Origin: PNAI01 sp035501735
GTDB lineage: Bacteria > Pseudomonadota > Alphaproteobacteria > Rhizobiales > Xanthobacteraceae
Assembly (NCBI GenBank): GCA_035501735.1
Contig: DATJVR010000020.1
Location: 1 to 37,781, forward strand
Length of the DNA stretch: 37,781 nt
Reading direction: 5' to 3'
Position 1 is the stretch's first letter, and each line of letters opens with the position of its first letter. This document shows, piece after piece, positions 1 to 7,194 of the stretch. The position numbers and the translations under genes were made by a program. The notes under the pieces were generated by a model. That model was not told the DNA's origin. It was given only the letters and a program-made list of their open reading frames with translations, and made no database searches.

Positions 1-2
1 CC

Positions 3-236
3 CTCGGCATGCAATGCTCGATCGGCGGGGAAGCGCCGACCGACCTGGTTTCGGCGCACAAATGGTTCAATCTCGCCGCCATGATGGGCAACCAGGATGC
101 GATCCGGCTGCGCCGCGAAATCGCCGCGCAAATGTCGAATGCCGAGATCGGCGCTGCGCAGCGCGCCGCGCGCGACTACATGAAACAGCATCCGCAATCG
201 TTTGCCTCGCCGGCGCCGCGGCTGAACGCGGCTTAA
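3..236 (+). CDS. Sel1-repeat (SLR) protein, C-terminal part
   Basis: The reading frame is open from the window edge to the TAA at 234-236, so only the last 77 codons are seen. The visible stretch contains DLVSAHKWFNLAAMMGN, a typical Sel1-like repeat of the TPR superfamily (…A..WF..AA..G…A...). It is followed by a helical tail (REIAAQMSNAEIGAAQRAAR) and a Pro/Ala-rich end, an arrangement I know from rhizobial Sel1 proteins. Sel1 repeats form alpha-solenoids that mediate protein-protein contacts; the partner cannot be told from this fragment. The 67-bp tRNA-Ser-derived repeat begins 25 bp after the stop. The family call is firm, the biological role unknown. Confidence 0.75.
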   Translation, partial: LGMQCSIGGEAPTDLVSAHKWFNLAAMMGNQDAIRLRREIAAQMSNAEIGAAQRAARDYMKQHPQSFASPAPRLNAA

Positions 237-260
237 GCCGCACAGCGGTTATCCTGCGCT

Positions 261-327
261 GCCTTGCCAAGGCCACGATGGTGGGGCATAGCGGCCTCAG
301 CGGGAACGTGGCCGAATGGCTGAAGGC
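261..327 (+). repeat. 67-bp direct repeat, copy 1 (tRNA-Ser promoter plus tRNA 5' end)
   Basis: This block matches 2389-2455 at 58 of 67 positions without gaps (hand alignment; mismatches at 276, 278, 291, 297, 298, 300, 304, 305 and 316). It contains a copy of the tRNA promoter, TTGCCA at 264-269, a 17-bp spacer, and CATAGC at 287-292. It also contains the first 26 nt of the tRNA. Similarity stops at 327, inside what would be the anticodon arm. Confidence 0.85.
302..327 (+). pseudogene. tRNA-Ser 5' relic (acceptor strand and D-arm only)
   Basis: These bases correspond to positions 1-26 of the intact tRNA-Ser at 2430. The D-arm run GTGGCCGAATGGCTGAAGGC (308-327) differs from the intact copy by one base. 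No anticodon loop, variable arm or T-arm follows, and the acceptor strand carries changes at 304 and 305. It therefore cannot make a tRNA. Because the promoter copy upstream is nearly intact, it may still start a transcript that runs into the methyltransferase gene at 432. Confidence 0.75.
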
Positions 328-431
328 ATCTCGACGGCCCATACGCAACGCAGCATCTTTGTATCAATTCTTGCCCTCTTGCTTTCATTCATTGCTAGCC
401 TTGCAACGGCAAACCATGCTTGGAGCGCCGG

Positions 432-2381
432 ATGAATCGAAAGGAACGCCGCGCCGCACGCAAACAAGGCCTGGCGGATGCTTCGGCGCGGTCGTTGCCG
501 GCGGAGCAAATCACGCGGATGTTTGCGCAGGCGGTTCGGCATCGGCGGAACGGCGAATTGATCGAAGCCGAAGCTCTGTGCCGTAGCATCCTTGCGGCAA
601 ATTCCACGCATGCTGGCAGTCTCCACCTGCTTGGCAATATGGCGCTGCATTTCGGTCGGCCCGACGCTGCGGTCAAACTCATCGACCAAGCGATCGCTTC
701 GCGTCCCGGAGTTGCCGCGTATCACGATGATAGGGGGCTTGCGCTCAATGCGCTTGGCAGACCACACGAAGCGGTGACGGAATTTGGGCGCGCCATTCGC
801 CTTGATTCCGGCAGTGCCCGCAGTTTCAACAACCTTGCCGTCACGTTGCTCGCGCAGGGCCAGCATTCGGAAGCTGCCGCGCAATTCGTCAATGCGCTGA
901 AACTCACGCCGGAACTTTTCGAGTCCTACGGGGATCTTTGCGCAACGCTCTACAAACTCTATCCGTTCATCGAAAAGGCCGTCGGGCTCGCATCGACGGC
1001 ATGGCCGCGTCGGTTGGCGATCGATGAGTTGTTCGGATCTGCCGGATTGGCAGCTGTCGCAGACGAGCCGCTCTTGCGCTGCCTGCTTGTTTCAGCGCCG
1101 GTCCGTGATATCGCACTGGAGCGGCTGCTGACCAGCATTCGTGCTGGATTGCTCAAAATTGCGATGGACGAAACCGCGAAGAGTGACCGTGCTCTGCGCT
1201 TTTGTTGTGCGATGGCGCAACAGTGTTTTATCGACGAATATGTATTTGCGACGACTGCGGAAGAGCTCGAATCCGCCGAGCAACTAAGGCAATCGCTGGC
1301 CGCGGCGATGGCGGCAAAAAACCCGGTCGCGCCGTTCAAGCTTGCCGCATTCGGATGTTACTGCAAGCTGGAAACGTTGCCGGACGCACAAATGCTGCTC
1401 GCTATGGATTGGCCGGAAGTGTTCGATGAGCTTCTGACGCAACACTTGCGTGAGCCGGCGACTGAACAGCAATTGCGCGAGTCGATTCCGCTGTTGAGCG
1501 CAATTGAAGACGTGACGTCGCTGCGCGTCAAACAGCAGTACGAAGATAATCCCTATCCGCGCTGGATCTTGCCGCCGTCCAAGCAGAAACCGATGTCCGT
1601 GGCCGAATATTTGGCCGAGAGGTTTCCGTTCGCTCCGCTGAAGGTCGGCGCCCCGACCGAGGGTGCCGAGATCCTAGTGGCAGGTTGTGGGACGGGCAGA
1701 CATCCGAGCCTGGTGGCGCAATTGTTTAAAGGGGCGCGCGTGCTCGCAGTCGATCTCAGTCTTGCGAGCTTGGCCTATGCGCAGCGCAAGGCACGCGAAC
1801 TGCGTTTAAGCAACATCGACTACGCACAAGCCGACCTTCTGACACTTGGACGTCTCGGCCGGACATTTGACCTTATCGACGCCGGCGGCGTGCTGCATCA
1901 TTTGACGGATCCGTCGGCTGGTTGGCGCGCGCTGATCAAAATGCTGCGGCCAAATGGATTGATGCGTATCGGTTTGTACAGCGAGATCGCTCGCCGTGAT
2001 GTTGCGGGTGCGCGCGACTATTGCGTTGAGCGTGGTTATCGACCGAACGCCGAGACCATTCGCGCCGTGCGACATGAACTGATCGCATCGCGATTCAAGA
2101 GCCTTGTGCGGTTCAATGATTTTTTCAGTCTGAGCGAGTGTCGCGATCTGCTGTTTCACGCGCAGGAGCATCGTTTTTCCATTCCCCAAATTCGCGAATT
2201 CATCGATGCCGAGGGTCTCCGACTGATCGGATTCGATGCCACCGAATCCGTCTACTCGACCTATCGCAAGCGCTTCCCCGATGATCCCGCGATGCTCCGG
2301 TTTGACTATTGGGATCAGTTGGAAACGGAGCAGCCGGATACGTTTGCTTCGATGTATCAATTCTGGGTGCAGAAGCAGTGA
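432..2381 (+). CDS. TPR-containing class I SAM-dependent methyltransferase (paralog 1)
   Basis: A 649-residue protein. I start it at ATG 432, with GGAG at 422-425, because the product then begins MNRKERRAARKQG, matching the start MNRKMRRAA of the paralog at 9362. Residues about 25-170 hold three or four TPR-like helical repeats. A central region follows that is collinear with the paralog (WPRRL, then RAGLL, then QCFI.EYVFA). The motif EDNPYPRW precedes a Rossmann methyltransferase domain: motif I AGCGTG near residue 416, acidic VLAVDLS, and GGVLHHL near 484. Small-molecule or protein methylation is implied, but no substrate can be named. Proteins of this TPR-methyltransferase type often sit beside glycosyltransferases, as here. 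The gene lies exactly between the two copies of the tRNA-Ser repeat, which suggests it arrived by insertion or duplication at the tRNA. Confidence 0.85.
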   Translation: MNRKERRAARKQGLADASARSLPAEQITRMFAQAVRHRRNGELIEAEALCRSILAANSTHAGSLHLLGNMALHFGRPDAAVKLIDQAIASRPGVAAYHDDRGLALNALGRPHEAVTEFGRAIRLDSGSARSFNNLAVTLLAQGQHSEAAAQFVNALKLTPELFESYGDLCATLYKLYPFIEKAVGLASTAWPRRLAIDELFGSAGLAAVADEPLLRCLLVSAPVRDIALERLLTSIRAGLLKIAMDETAKSDRALRFCCAMAQQCFIDEYVFATTAEELESAEQLRQSLAAAMAAKNPVAPFKLAAFGCYCKLETLPDAQMLLAMDWPEVFDELLTQHLREPATEQQLRESIPLLSAIEDVTSLRVKQQYEDNPYPRWILPPSKQKPMSVAEYLAERFPFAPLKVGAPTEGAEILVAGCGTGRHPSLVAQLFKGARVLAVDLSLASLAYAQRKARELRLSNIDYAQADLLTLGRLGRTFDLIDAGGVLHHLTDPSAGWRALIKMLRPNGLMRIGLYSEIARRDVAGARDYCVERGYRPNAETIRAVRHELIASRFKSLVRFNDFFSLSECRDLLFHAQEHRFSIPQIREFIDAEGLRLIGFDATESVYSTYRKRFPDDPAMLRFDYWDQLETEQPDTFASMYQFWVQKQ

Positions 2382-2388
2382 GCGCCGC

Positions 2389-2455
2389 GCCTTGCCAAGG
2401 CCATGGTGGTGGGGCATATCGGCCGAAACGGAGACGTGGCCGAGTGGCTGAAGGC
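2389..2455 (+). repeat. 67-bp direct repeat, copy 2 (intact tRNA-Ser locus)
   Basis: Second copy of the 261-327 repeat, starting 8 bp after the methyltransferase stop codon. Here the similarity covers the functional promoter and the first 26 nt of the intact tRNA-Ser. Confidence 0.85.
2392..2420 (+). promoter_or_regulatory. Promoter of tRNA-Ser
   Basis: TTGCCA (2392-2397), a 17-bp spacer and CATATC (2415-2420) resemble an alphaproteobacterial housekeeping promoter. The tRNA begins 10 bp after the -10 box, as expected for a tRNA transcript with a very short 5' leader. The same arrangement is kept in the upstream relic. Confidence 0.55.
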
Positions 2456-2523
2456 GGCGGTTTGCTAAACCGTTATACGGCCTTAAAGCCGTATCGAGGG
2501 TTCGAATCCCTCCGTCTCCGCCA
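2430..2523 (+). tRNA. tRNA-Ser (anticodon GCU)
   Basis: A class II tRNA with a 7-bp acceptor stem (GGAGACG pairing with CGTCTCC), a D-arm, anticodon loop TTGCTAA with GCT at 2464-2466, a long variable arm (TACGG…CCGTA), the T-arm with GGTTCGAATCC, discriminator G and an encoded CCA (2521-2523). The long variable arm and the GCU anticodon identify serine (AGC/AGU codons). Confidence 0.97.
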
Positions 2524-3351
2524 GCTTACTGCAGCTCAATTCCTGCGAAGCGCTGGCGAAACTTTGTGCCGCTCACCGCGCTGTCAGCTGCCACATCAAC
2601 GATCGGCATCGACCAACGCTTCGATTTGGCGTCGACGTAGCACGGACACTGCGTTTCACATCGCTGCGGATCGGCCGTGAAAATTTCGCGATAGCCGTTC
2701 GGCCTCATCGAGGGGCCTGGTGCCAGCTCACGGCCTATACGAACGATTGCTCGAGCGCGCGCTGTTTTTCGACAGCATCGGATTGATCATCGCCGCATGG
2801 ACAACTTGACGGACAGTGCCGGTATCATACGGCTCAAGGTTTCTCGGGGTTTCGAGCTTTGGACCAAAGCGATTCGTTTTCAGATTTTGCGGATGGCAAG
2901 GGCCGTCAACCTGCCCGCCCCACTGGCAGGAATGTTGCGAAAACCGCGAGGAAAGACGAGTACGGGGCTGGCGCGCCTGATGCTGTCCGGCATGTTGGTA
3001 ATGCCTTGTAAATGCTAATTAATCCCGACAGCGGAAACTGGCTTACAGGCGCGGTTTTATGGTTACCAAGGGGTTAATCCTGCGTGTTATTTGTGCAACA
3101 TGGGCCTGAAAACAGCAGTGAAAACCTGTGAGCACGCCGCTTCTTTATTGCCTGTAAGGTCCGTTCCGTTAAGGTGAGCGTGCGACGTGGGGGGAGTTCC
3201 CCGGGTCGCCCCGTTCGGTATTTCCATTGGGGGCTTCTCCAGCCGGGAACATCGAGTGGTACACGGGGACTAAGGGGACCTTCCAGGGGTGCAAACCGCA
3301 CCCGGCGGAGACGGAACCCTCCCAACGGTAGGAAGAACTTTGGAGGTTCAT
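2524..3351. other. Long region without a convincing gene, including the porin leader
   Basis: About 830 bp separate tRNA-Ser from the porin. A 60-codon minus-strand frame (2526-2708) contains a Cys-x-x-x-Cys-x-Cys cluster (CETQCPC), but I recognise no family and see no SD; it could be a decayed gene end. A 73-codon plus-strand frame (2797-3018) also lacks an SD and resemblance to anything I know. From about 3150 to 3351 the sequence is G/C-tract rich and is likely the porin 5' leader. Confidence 0.4.
3187..3346 (+). promoter_or_regulatory. Putative structured 5' leader of the porin gene
   Basis: The stretch before the porin start has several short inverted repeats. GGGG at 3191-3194 can pair with CCCC at 3199-3202, and GGGTGC at 3287-3292 pairs with GCACCC at 3298-3303 around an AAACC loop. 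The SD GGAGG (3342-3346) follows a pyrimidine/purine-rich stretch. Porin mRNAs are commonly controlled at the leader by small RNAs or stability elements; that this leader is regulatory is inference. Confidence 0.35.
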
Positions 3352-4842
3352 ATGAAGATGGTGAAAAGCCTTCTCCTCGGTTCTGCGGCAGGTGTCGTCG
3401 CAGTAGCTGGGGCACAGGCGGCCGATCTTCCCGTCAAGGCCAAAGCGGTCGAATACGTGAAGATTTGCAGCTTGTACGGCGCGGGGTTCTATTACATCCC
3501 GGGCACTGATATCTGCATGAAAGTGGGCGGATATGTGAGATACCAAGCAGACTGGAACCCGGGTAACAACGTCTCGGCCGGTCCAATGCTTGGCGTCGGT
3601 GGCATTCAAAACCGGATCAGTGGTTGGTCCGACATGCAGCAGCGCGCTCGTGCGATCGCGACCTTCGATACGCGCACGGCGAGCCAATACGGCGTGGTCC
3701 GCACCTACCTGGTGCTGGGCGTCTCGCTTGATACCGTCGCGGCACCGTCTCCTGCGATGGGTGTCTATGCGAACCGCGCGTTCATCCAGTTCGCGGGCTT
3801 CACCTTCGGCAAGACGCAGTCGTTCTTCGACATCATGCCGACGGCGACCATTGCTTACAATGCCGGCTTCTTGCACTCGCCGGATACGGGTGACGTTGGC
3901 GAAATCGTGGCTGCGTATACTGCGAACTTCGGCGGTGGCGTGTCGTTCACGATCGCCGGCGAACAGCAGCGCACACAGTCGATCGTGAATACGAACCTCA
4001 CGAGCCAATATGTGTTCGGTACTGCACCGCCCAACCACCTCGTCGGTGGCCCGGGTGGCGGCGTGCCGGATATCGTCGGCTCGTTCCGTATCGACCAAGC
4101 CTGGGGCTCGATCCTCGTGGCTGGCGCGGCGCATGCCGCGAGTGCCGACTATTATGGCGCGACGGAAGCCACTGGACATCCCAGCAACGTATGGGGCTGG
4201 GCTGGCACGGCTGGTTTCGTGTTCAACCTGCCGATGATCGCTCCGGGTGATCGTCTGATGGGTGTGTTCACCTACGGTCATGGTGCAACGCGCTATGTGT
4301 CCGGTCAGTCGATCGGCGCCGGTCCGGCCTTGTCCTGGCAGGGCGGCAGCATCGGCTGGGGCTTCTTCGACGATGGCGTCTACGGCGGTACAGCTGGTAC
4401 GACCGGCACCAACGTCGAGCTGACGACAGCTTGGTCTTTGACGGGTGCGTTCGAACACCTCTGGACCCCGGCCCTGCGTACGTCGCTCTATGGCACGTAC
4501 TTTAAGGAAACGCATTCCCTCACAGCAGCGACAGCGATCTGTAACGGGTTTGCGGCGACCTTTGGTTCGGTCACGGCGGGTAGCGTTGCCACTCCGGCGA
4601 CTGGTTGTAATCCCGACTTCTCGATGTGGGGTATCGGTTCGCGCACCCAGTGGGAGCCGGTCCGCAACCTCTACATCGGCGTGGACGTGATGTACCAGAA
4701 GCTCCAGACGGCGACGCTTAACGCGGCTAATGTTGTCACCACCACTGCGACGATCGGTGGCAAGGAAGCCGCACCTTATGCGATCGCGGACCAGAGCACC
4801 TGGACCGTTACGTTCCGTGTCCATCGCGACATCGTTCCTTGA
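3352..4842 (+). CDS. Outer-membrane porin, Rhizobiales type (Porin_2 family)
   Basis: A 496-residue protein starting at ATG 3352 behind GGAGG at 3342-3346. Residues 1-23 are a signal peptide (MKMVKSLLLGSAAG… ending AQA before ADLPVKAK). The mature start, ADLPVKA…VEYVKICSLYGAGFYYIPGTDICMKVGGYVRYQ, is the hallmark of rhizobial Omp2a/Omp2b-like general porins. Cysteines near residues 39 and 55 probably pair. The rest shows alternating aromatic/small residues typical of a 16-strand beta-barrel, and a second Cys pair probably sits in an external loop (AICNGF…TGCNPDFS). It forms trimeric diffusion channels for small hydrophilic solutes in the outer membrane. The gene is monocistronic, with its own leader and terminator. 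Solute preference cannot be read from sequence. Confidence 0.9.
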   Translation: MKMVKSLLLGSAAGVVAVAGAQAADLPVKAKAVEYVKICSLYGAGFYYIPGTDICMKVGGYVRYQADWNPGNNVSAGPMLGVGGIQNRISGWSDMQQRARAIATFDTRTASQYGVVRTYLVLGVSLDTVAAPSPAMGVYANRAFIQFAGFTFGKTQSFFDIMPTATIAYNAGFLHSPDTGDVGEIVAAYTANFGGGVSFTIAGEQQRTQSIVNTNLTSQYVFGTAPPNHLVGGPGGGVPDIVGSFRIDQAWGSILVAGAAHAASADYYGATEATGHPSNVWGWAGTAGFVFNLPMIAPGDRLMGVFTYGHGATRYVSGQSIGAGPALSWQGGSIGWGFFDDGVYGGTAGTTGTNVELTTAWSLTGAFEHLWTPALRTSLYGTYFKETHSLTAATAICNGFAATFGSVTAGSVATPATGCNPDFSMWGIGSRTQWEPVRNLYIGVDVMYQKLQTATLNAANVVTTTATIGGKEAAPYAIADQSTWTVTFRVHRDIVP

Positions 4843-4868
4843 TCGCTTGATCGAGGTTTGATTTCGGC

Positions 4869-4900
4869 AACCCCCGGCGGTGAACCCGCCGGGGGTTTTG
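4869..4900 (+). terminator. Rho-independent terminator of the porin gene
   Basis: A perfect 12-bp stem AACCCCCGGCGG (4869-4880) / CCGCCGGGGGTT (4886-4897), 5-nt loop TGAAC, then a short T run. It lies 27 bp after the porin stop and also faces the end of the minus-strand operon that stops at 5008. Confidence 0.85.
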
Positions 4901-5007
4901 CTTTGGGCGCGGAATTCGTTTCGGAAAAGCAAGAGCTTTGCAACAATGCGAGGAAGCGCGTCGACCTTGCTCCAGCCGTCAGTGAATGCGGCGATTTATG
5001 CCGCTAT

Positions 5008-7194
5008 TCACGCGGGATAAATGTGATCGGGTTGCAGCTTTGCTTGATAACGCTCGTACATGCTTTCCAATGCCTTTTCGATATGTCGCGTAAACAAGGG
5101 CGTATTGAACAGCGGGGCGGAAAGGCGATTCTGTGCGAGCTTGTTTCGAATTAATAGCAGCTTGTCCGGATTTGCTGCCAGTTCCAAGGCCATACTTTCG
5201 TATTCCTCTTGCGTCCGCGTAATCAATTCAGGCAAGCCCATCGCGTTCAGCACGCTCGCGCCCACTCTTCCGGCGAAGGTGCAGCCAATCTGCGTCAAGA
5301 AGGGAAGGCCGGCCCAAAGGGCATCGCTCGCAGTCGTATGGGCGTTGTACGGCAATGTGTCCAAAAACAAGTCTGCCACCCGATGTCTGGCCAGGTGCTC
5401 CGGCAATGACGGCATTCGATTCGCAAAGACGAGGCGTTCCGCGGCAATGCCTCTTGCGGCGGCCTCCTTTCTCAAGTTGGCAATAGCACCGTCGTAATCT
5501 GTCTTAAGCCAGAGCACGCTGCCGTCTGTTCGCCGCAGGATCCGCATCCAACAATCGAAGACGCCGGGAAGAATCTTGAAAATATTATTGAAACAGCAAA
5601 AAACAAAATCCTGTTCGGGTAATCCAAATTCGGCGCGAGTCAACGGTTTGTCCGAGATCGCGCGTTTGCCGTCGTTGGCCTGATAGCTGTCAGGCAAGTA
5701 GGCAATTTTCTCCGTATAAAAAACTTGATCCCTCTCGGGAACCAGTGTCCGATCCGCAATCAGATAGTCGATGTAATCCGTGCCCATGGTTGCCGGGTAT
5801 CCAAGGTAGCTAACCTGGATCGGGGCGGGGCGGCGCGCGAAAATGCCTGGACGCGCGCCTTGGGTGAAGCCGTTCAAGTCGATCAGAATATCTATGCGTT
5901 CGTTCCTAATGCGCGATGCGATCTCATCATCGGTCATATTTCTGGCATCGATGAATTGCTCGAACGAGGCTTTCAATCTCTGACGCAAGGGTGAATTGTC
6001 GTCCGGCCCGGTCGATATCGCGGTTATTCTGAATTTCGACTTGTCATGGCATTCGAATAAACCGGCCAAGAGATAGGACACCGGGTGCTCGTGAAAATCA
6101 GGGGACAGATAGGCAATCGCAACCCTGTCGTTGCGGTAGATTTCGCCATTCCAAAAGGGCTTATCGGAAGGTGGCCATTTCTTCGCAGCCCATAGCTTGG
6201 CACATTTCAGTTCATCGTCCGCCGATTCAGAAATCCCGAGCAGGTTAAAAGGTTGGGTGCCGGCTTTCCCATCTCTGACGGCCGCAATCAGATGCTTGCG
6301 TTCCTCAGCAAGATTGCTCCAATCGCAACAATGCATTTTGGCATGCAGGCGGACCCCTTCCAGGAATTCAAAATCCGGTTTTAGCGCCAGTGCCTTGTCG
6401 TAGGCCTCAAAGGTCTCGCGATAGAGTTTGAGTTCCCAGGACGTGCTGCCGAGACCGATCCATGCTTCCACCGATTGCGGCTTCAGCGCCAAAGCTCTGT
6501 TGTAGGCAGCTAGAGCATCAATATAACGCTTGAACTCGTAGCATGCATTGCCGCGGCCAACCCAGGCGTCGGCTGTATCGGGTTTGAGCGCGATTGCTCT
6601 GTCGTAAGCGGCAAGCGCCTCACTGTGACGCTTGAGTTCGGTAAACAGATTGCCGCGGTCAAGCCATGCTTCGGCCAGATTGGGTCTCAGCGCCAGCGCT
6701 TTGTCGTAAGCCACCAGCGCTTCCTCATAGCGCTTGACCGTATGTAGCGACCGCGCTTTGTTGAAATGAGCGCCATAGTCGCGCTCATTCATCGAAATCG
6801 CTTTGTCGAAATCGGATATGGCACGATCATATTGTTGTAAATCGTTGAAAACGCTGCCGCGCGCATTCCACGTCTCGCCGGATTTTTCGTTCAGTTGAAG
6901 AGCGCGATCAAATTGCTCGAGGGCCTCTATCGGTTTGCCGAGCTTCTTGAGAATCATGCCGTGGTTATAAAAGGAAACGTCGGAGTTCTGACTGAGACTT
7001 AAAGCGCGCCCGATAAACGGTTCGGCCTCGGCAAAACGCTCCTGACTCATCAGCACGACCGTCAAGAGATTTAATGCCGCAACGTGGTTCGGATCGCTTT
7101 GTAAAAGTGCTTTGAAAAGGCTCTCCGCGTCAGTCAATTTTCGAGCGTTGATCGCGATGATCGCTTCTTGGAACAGGTCTTCCGCGGGGGTCAT
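5008..7194 (-). CDS. TPR protein with O-GlcNAc-transferase-like (GT41/SPINDLY) domain
   Basis: A 728-residue cytoplasmic-type protein. Residues about 1-275 form eight or so 34-residue TPRs (repeated A.AAYD.AL.L.P pattern). Residues about 350-715 are a GT41 catalytic region: SPDFHEHP with His370 (aligning with the conserved His of human OGT SSDFGNHP), DLNGFTQGAR (439-448), QVSYLGYPATMG, FNNIFKILP with Lys540, and YNAHTT (616-621). All landmark residues are present, so an active sugar-nucleotide transferase is likely. Donor and acceptor are unknown; in bacteria such enzymes glycosylate proteins or act in surface polysaccharide systems. Its ATG overlaps the stop of the upstream membrane-protein gene by 4 bp (7191-7194), which implies translational coupling. 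Base composition is AT-richer than the core genome downstream. Confidence 0.88.
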   Translation of the reverse strand: MTPAEDLFQEAIIAINARKLTDAESLFKALLQSDPNHVAALNLLTVVLMSQERFAEAEPFIGRALSLSQNSDVSFYNHGMILKKLGKPIEALEQFDRALQLNEKSGETWNARGSVFNDLQQYDRAISDFDKAISMNERDYGAHFNKARSLHTVKRYEEALVAYDKALALRPNLAEAWLDRGNLFTELKRHSEALAAYDRAIALKPDTADAWVGRGNACYEFKRYIDALAAYNRALALKPQSVEAWIGLGSTSWELKLYRETFEAYDKALALKPDFEFLEGVRLHAKMHCCDWSNLAEERKHLIAAVRDGKAGTQPFNLLGISESADDELKCAKLWAAKKWPPSDKPFWNGEIYRNDRVAIAYLSPDFHEHPVSYLLAGLFECHDKSKFRITAISTGPDDNSPLRQRLKASFEQFIDARNMTDDEIASRIRNERIDILIDLNGFTQGARPGIFARRPAPIQVSYLGYPATMGTDYIDYLIADRTLVPERDQVFYTEKIAYLPDSYQANDGKRAISDKPLTRAEFGLPEQDFVFCCFNNIFKILPGVFDCWMRILRRTDGSVLWLKTDYDGAIANLRKEAAARGIAAERLVFANRMPSLPEHLARHRVADLFLDTLPYNAHTTASDALWAGLPFLTQIGCTFAGRVGASVLNAMGLPELITRTQEEYESMALELAANPDKLLLIRNKLAQNRLSAPLFNTPLFTRHIEKALESMYERYQAKLQPDHIYPA

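Noticed and set aside
361..2364. 11-bp match GTATCAATTCT at 361-371 and 2354-2364, a possible target duplication flanking the methyltransferase
   Set aside because: The second copy is inside the coding sequence at a conserved position (YQFW), and the copies are not placed symmetrically to the 67-bp repeats. Chance is more likely.
2456..2523. Phage or integrative-element attachment site at the tRNA-Ser 3' end
   Set aside because: No second copy of the tRNA 3' half and no integrase gene were seen in the window. The duplicated part is the 5' half.
2526..2708. 60-codon minus-strand frame with a Cys cluster next to tRNA-Ser
   Set aside because: No SD, no recognisable family, and an in-frame stop shortly upstream. 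It is mentioned only as possible decayed coding sequence in the gap entry.
3169..4932. 587-codon open frame antisense to the porin
   Set aside because: It is an overlap effect of a biased codon composition. Its product is Arg/His-rich with no recognisable fold, while the sense frame is a clear porin.
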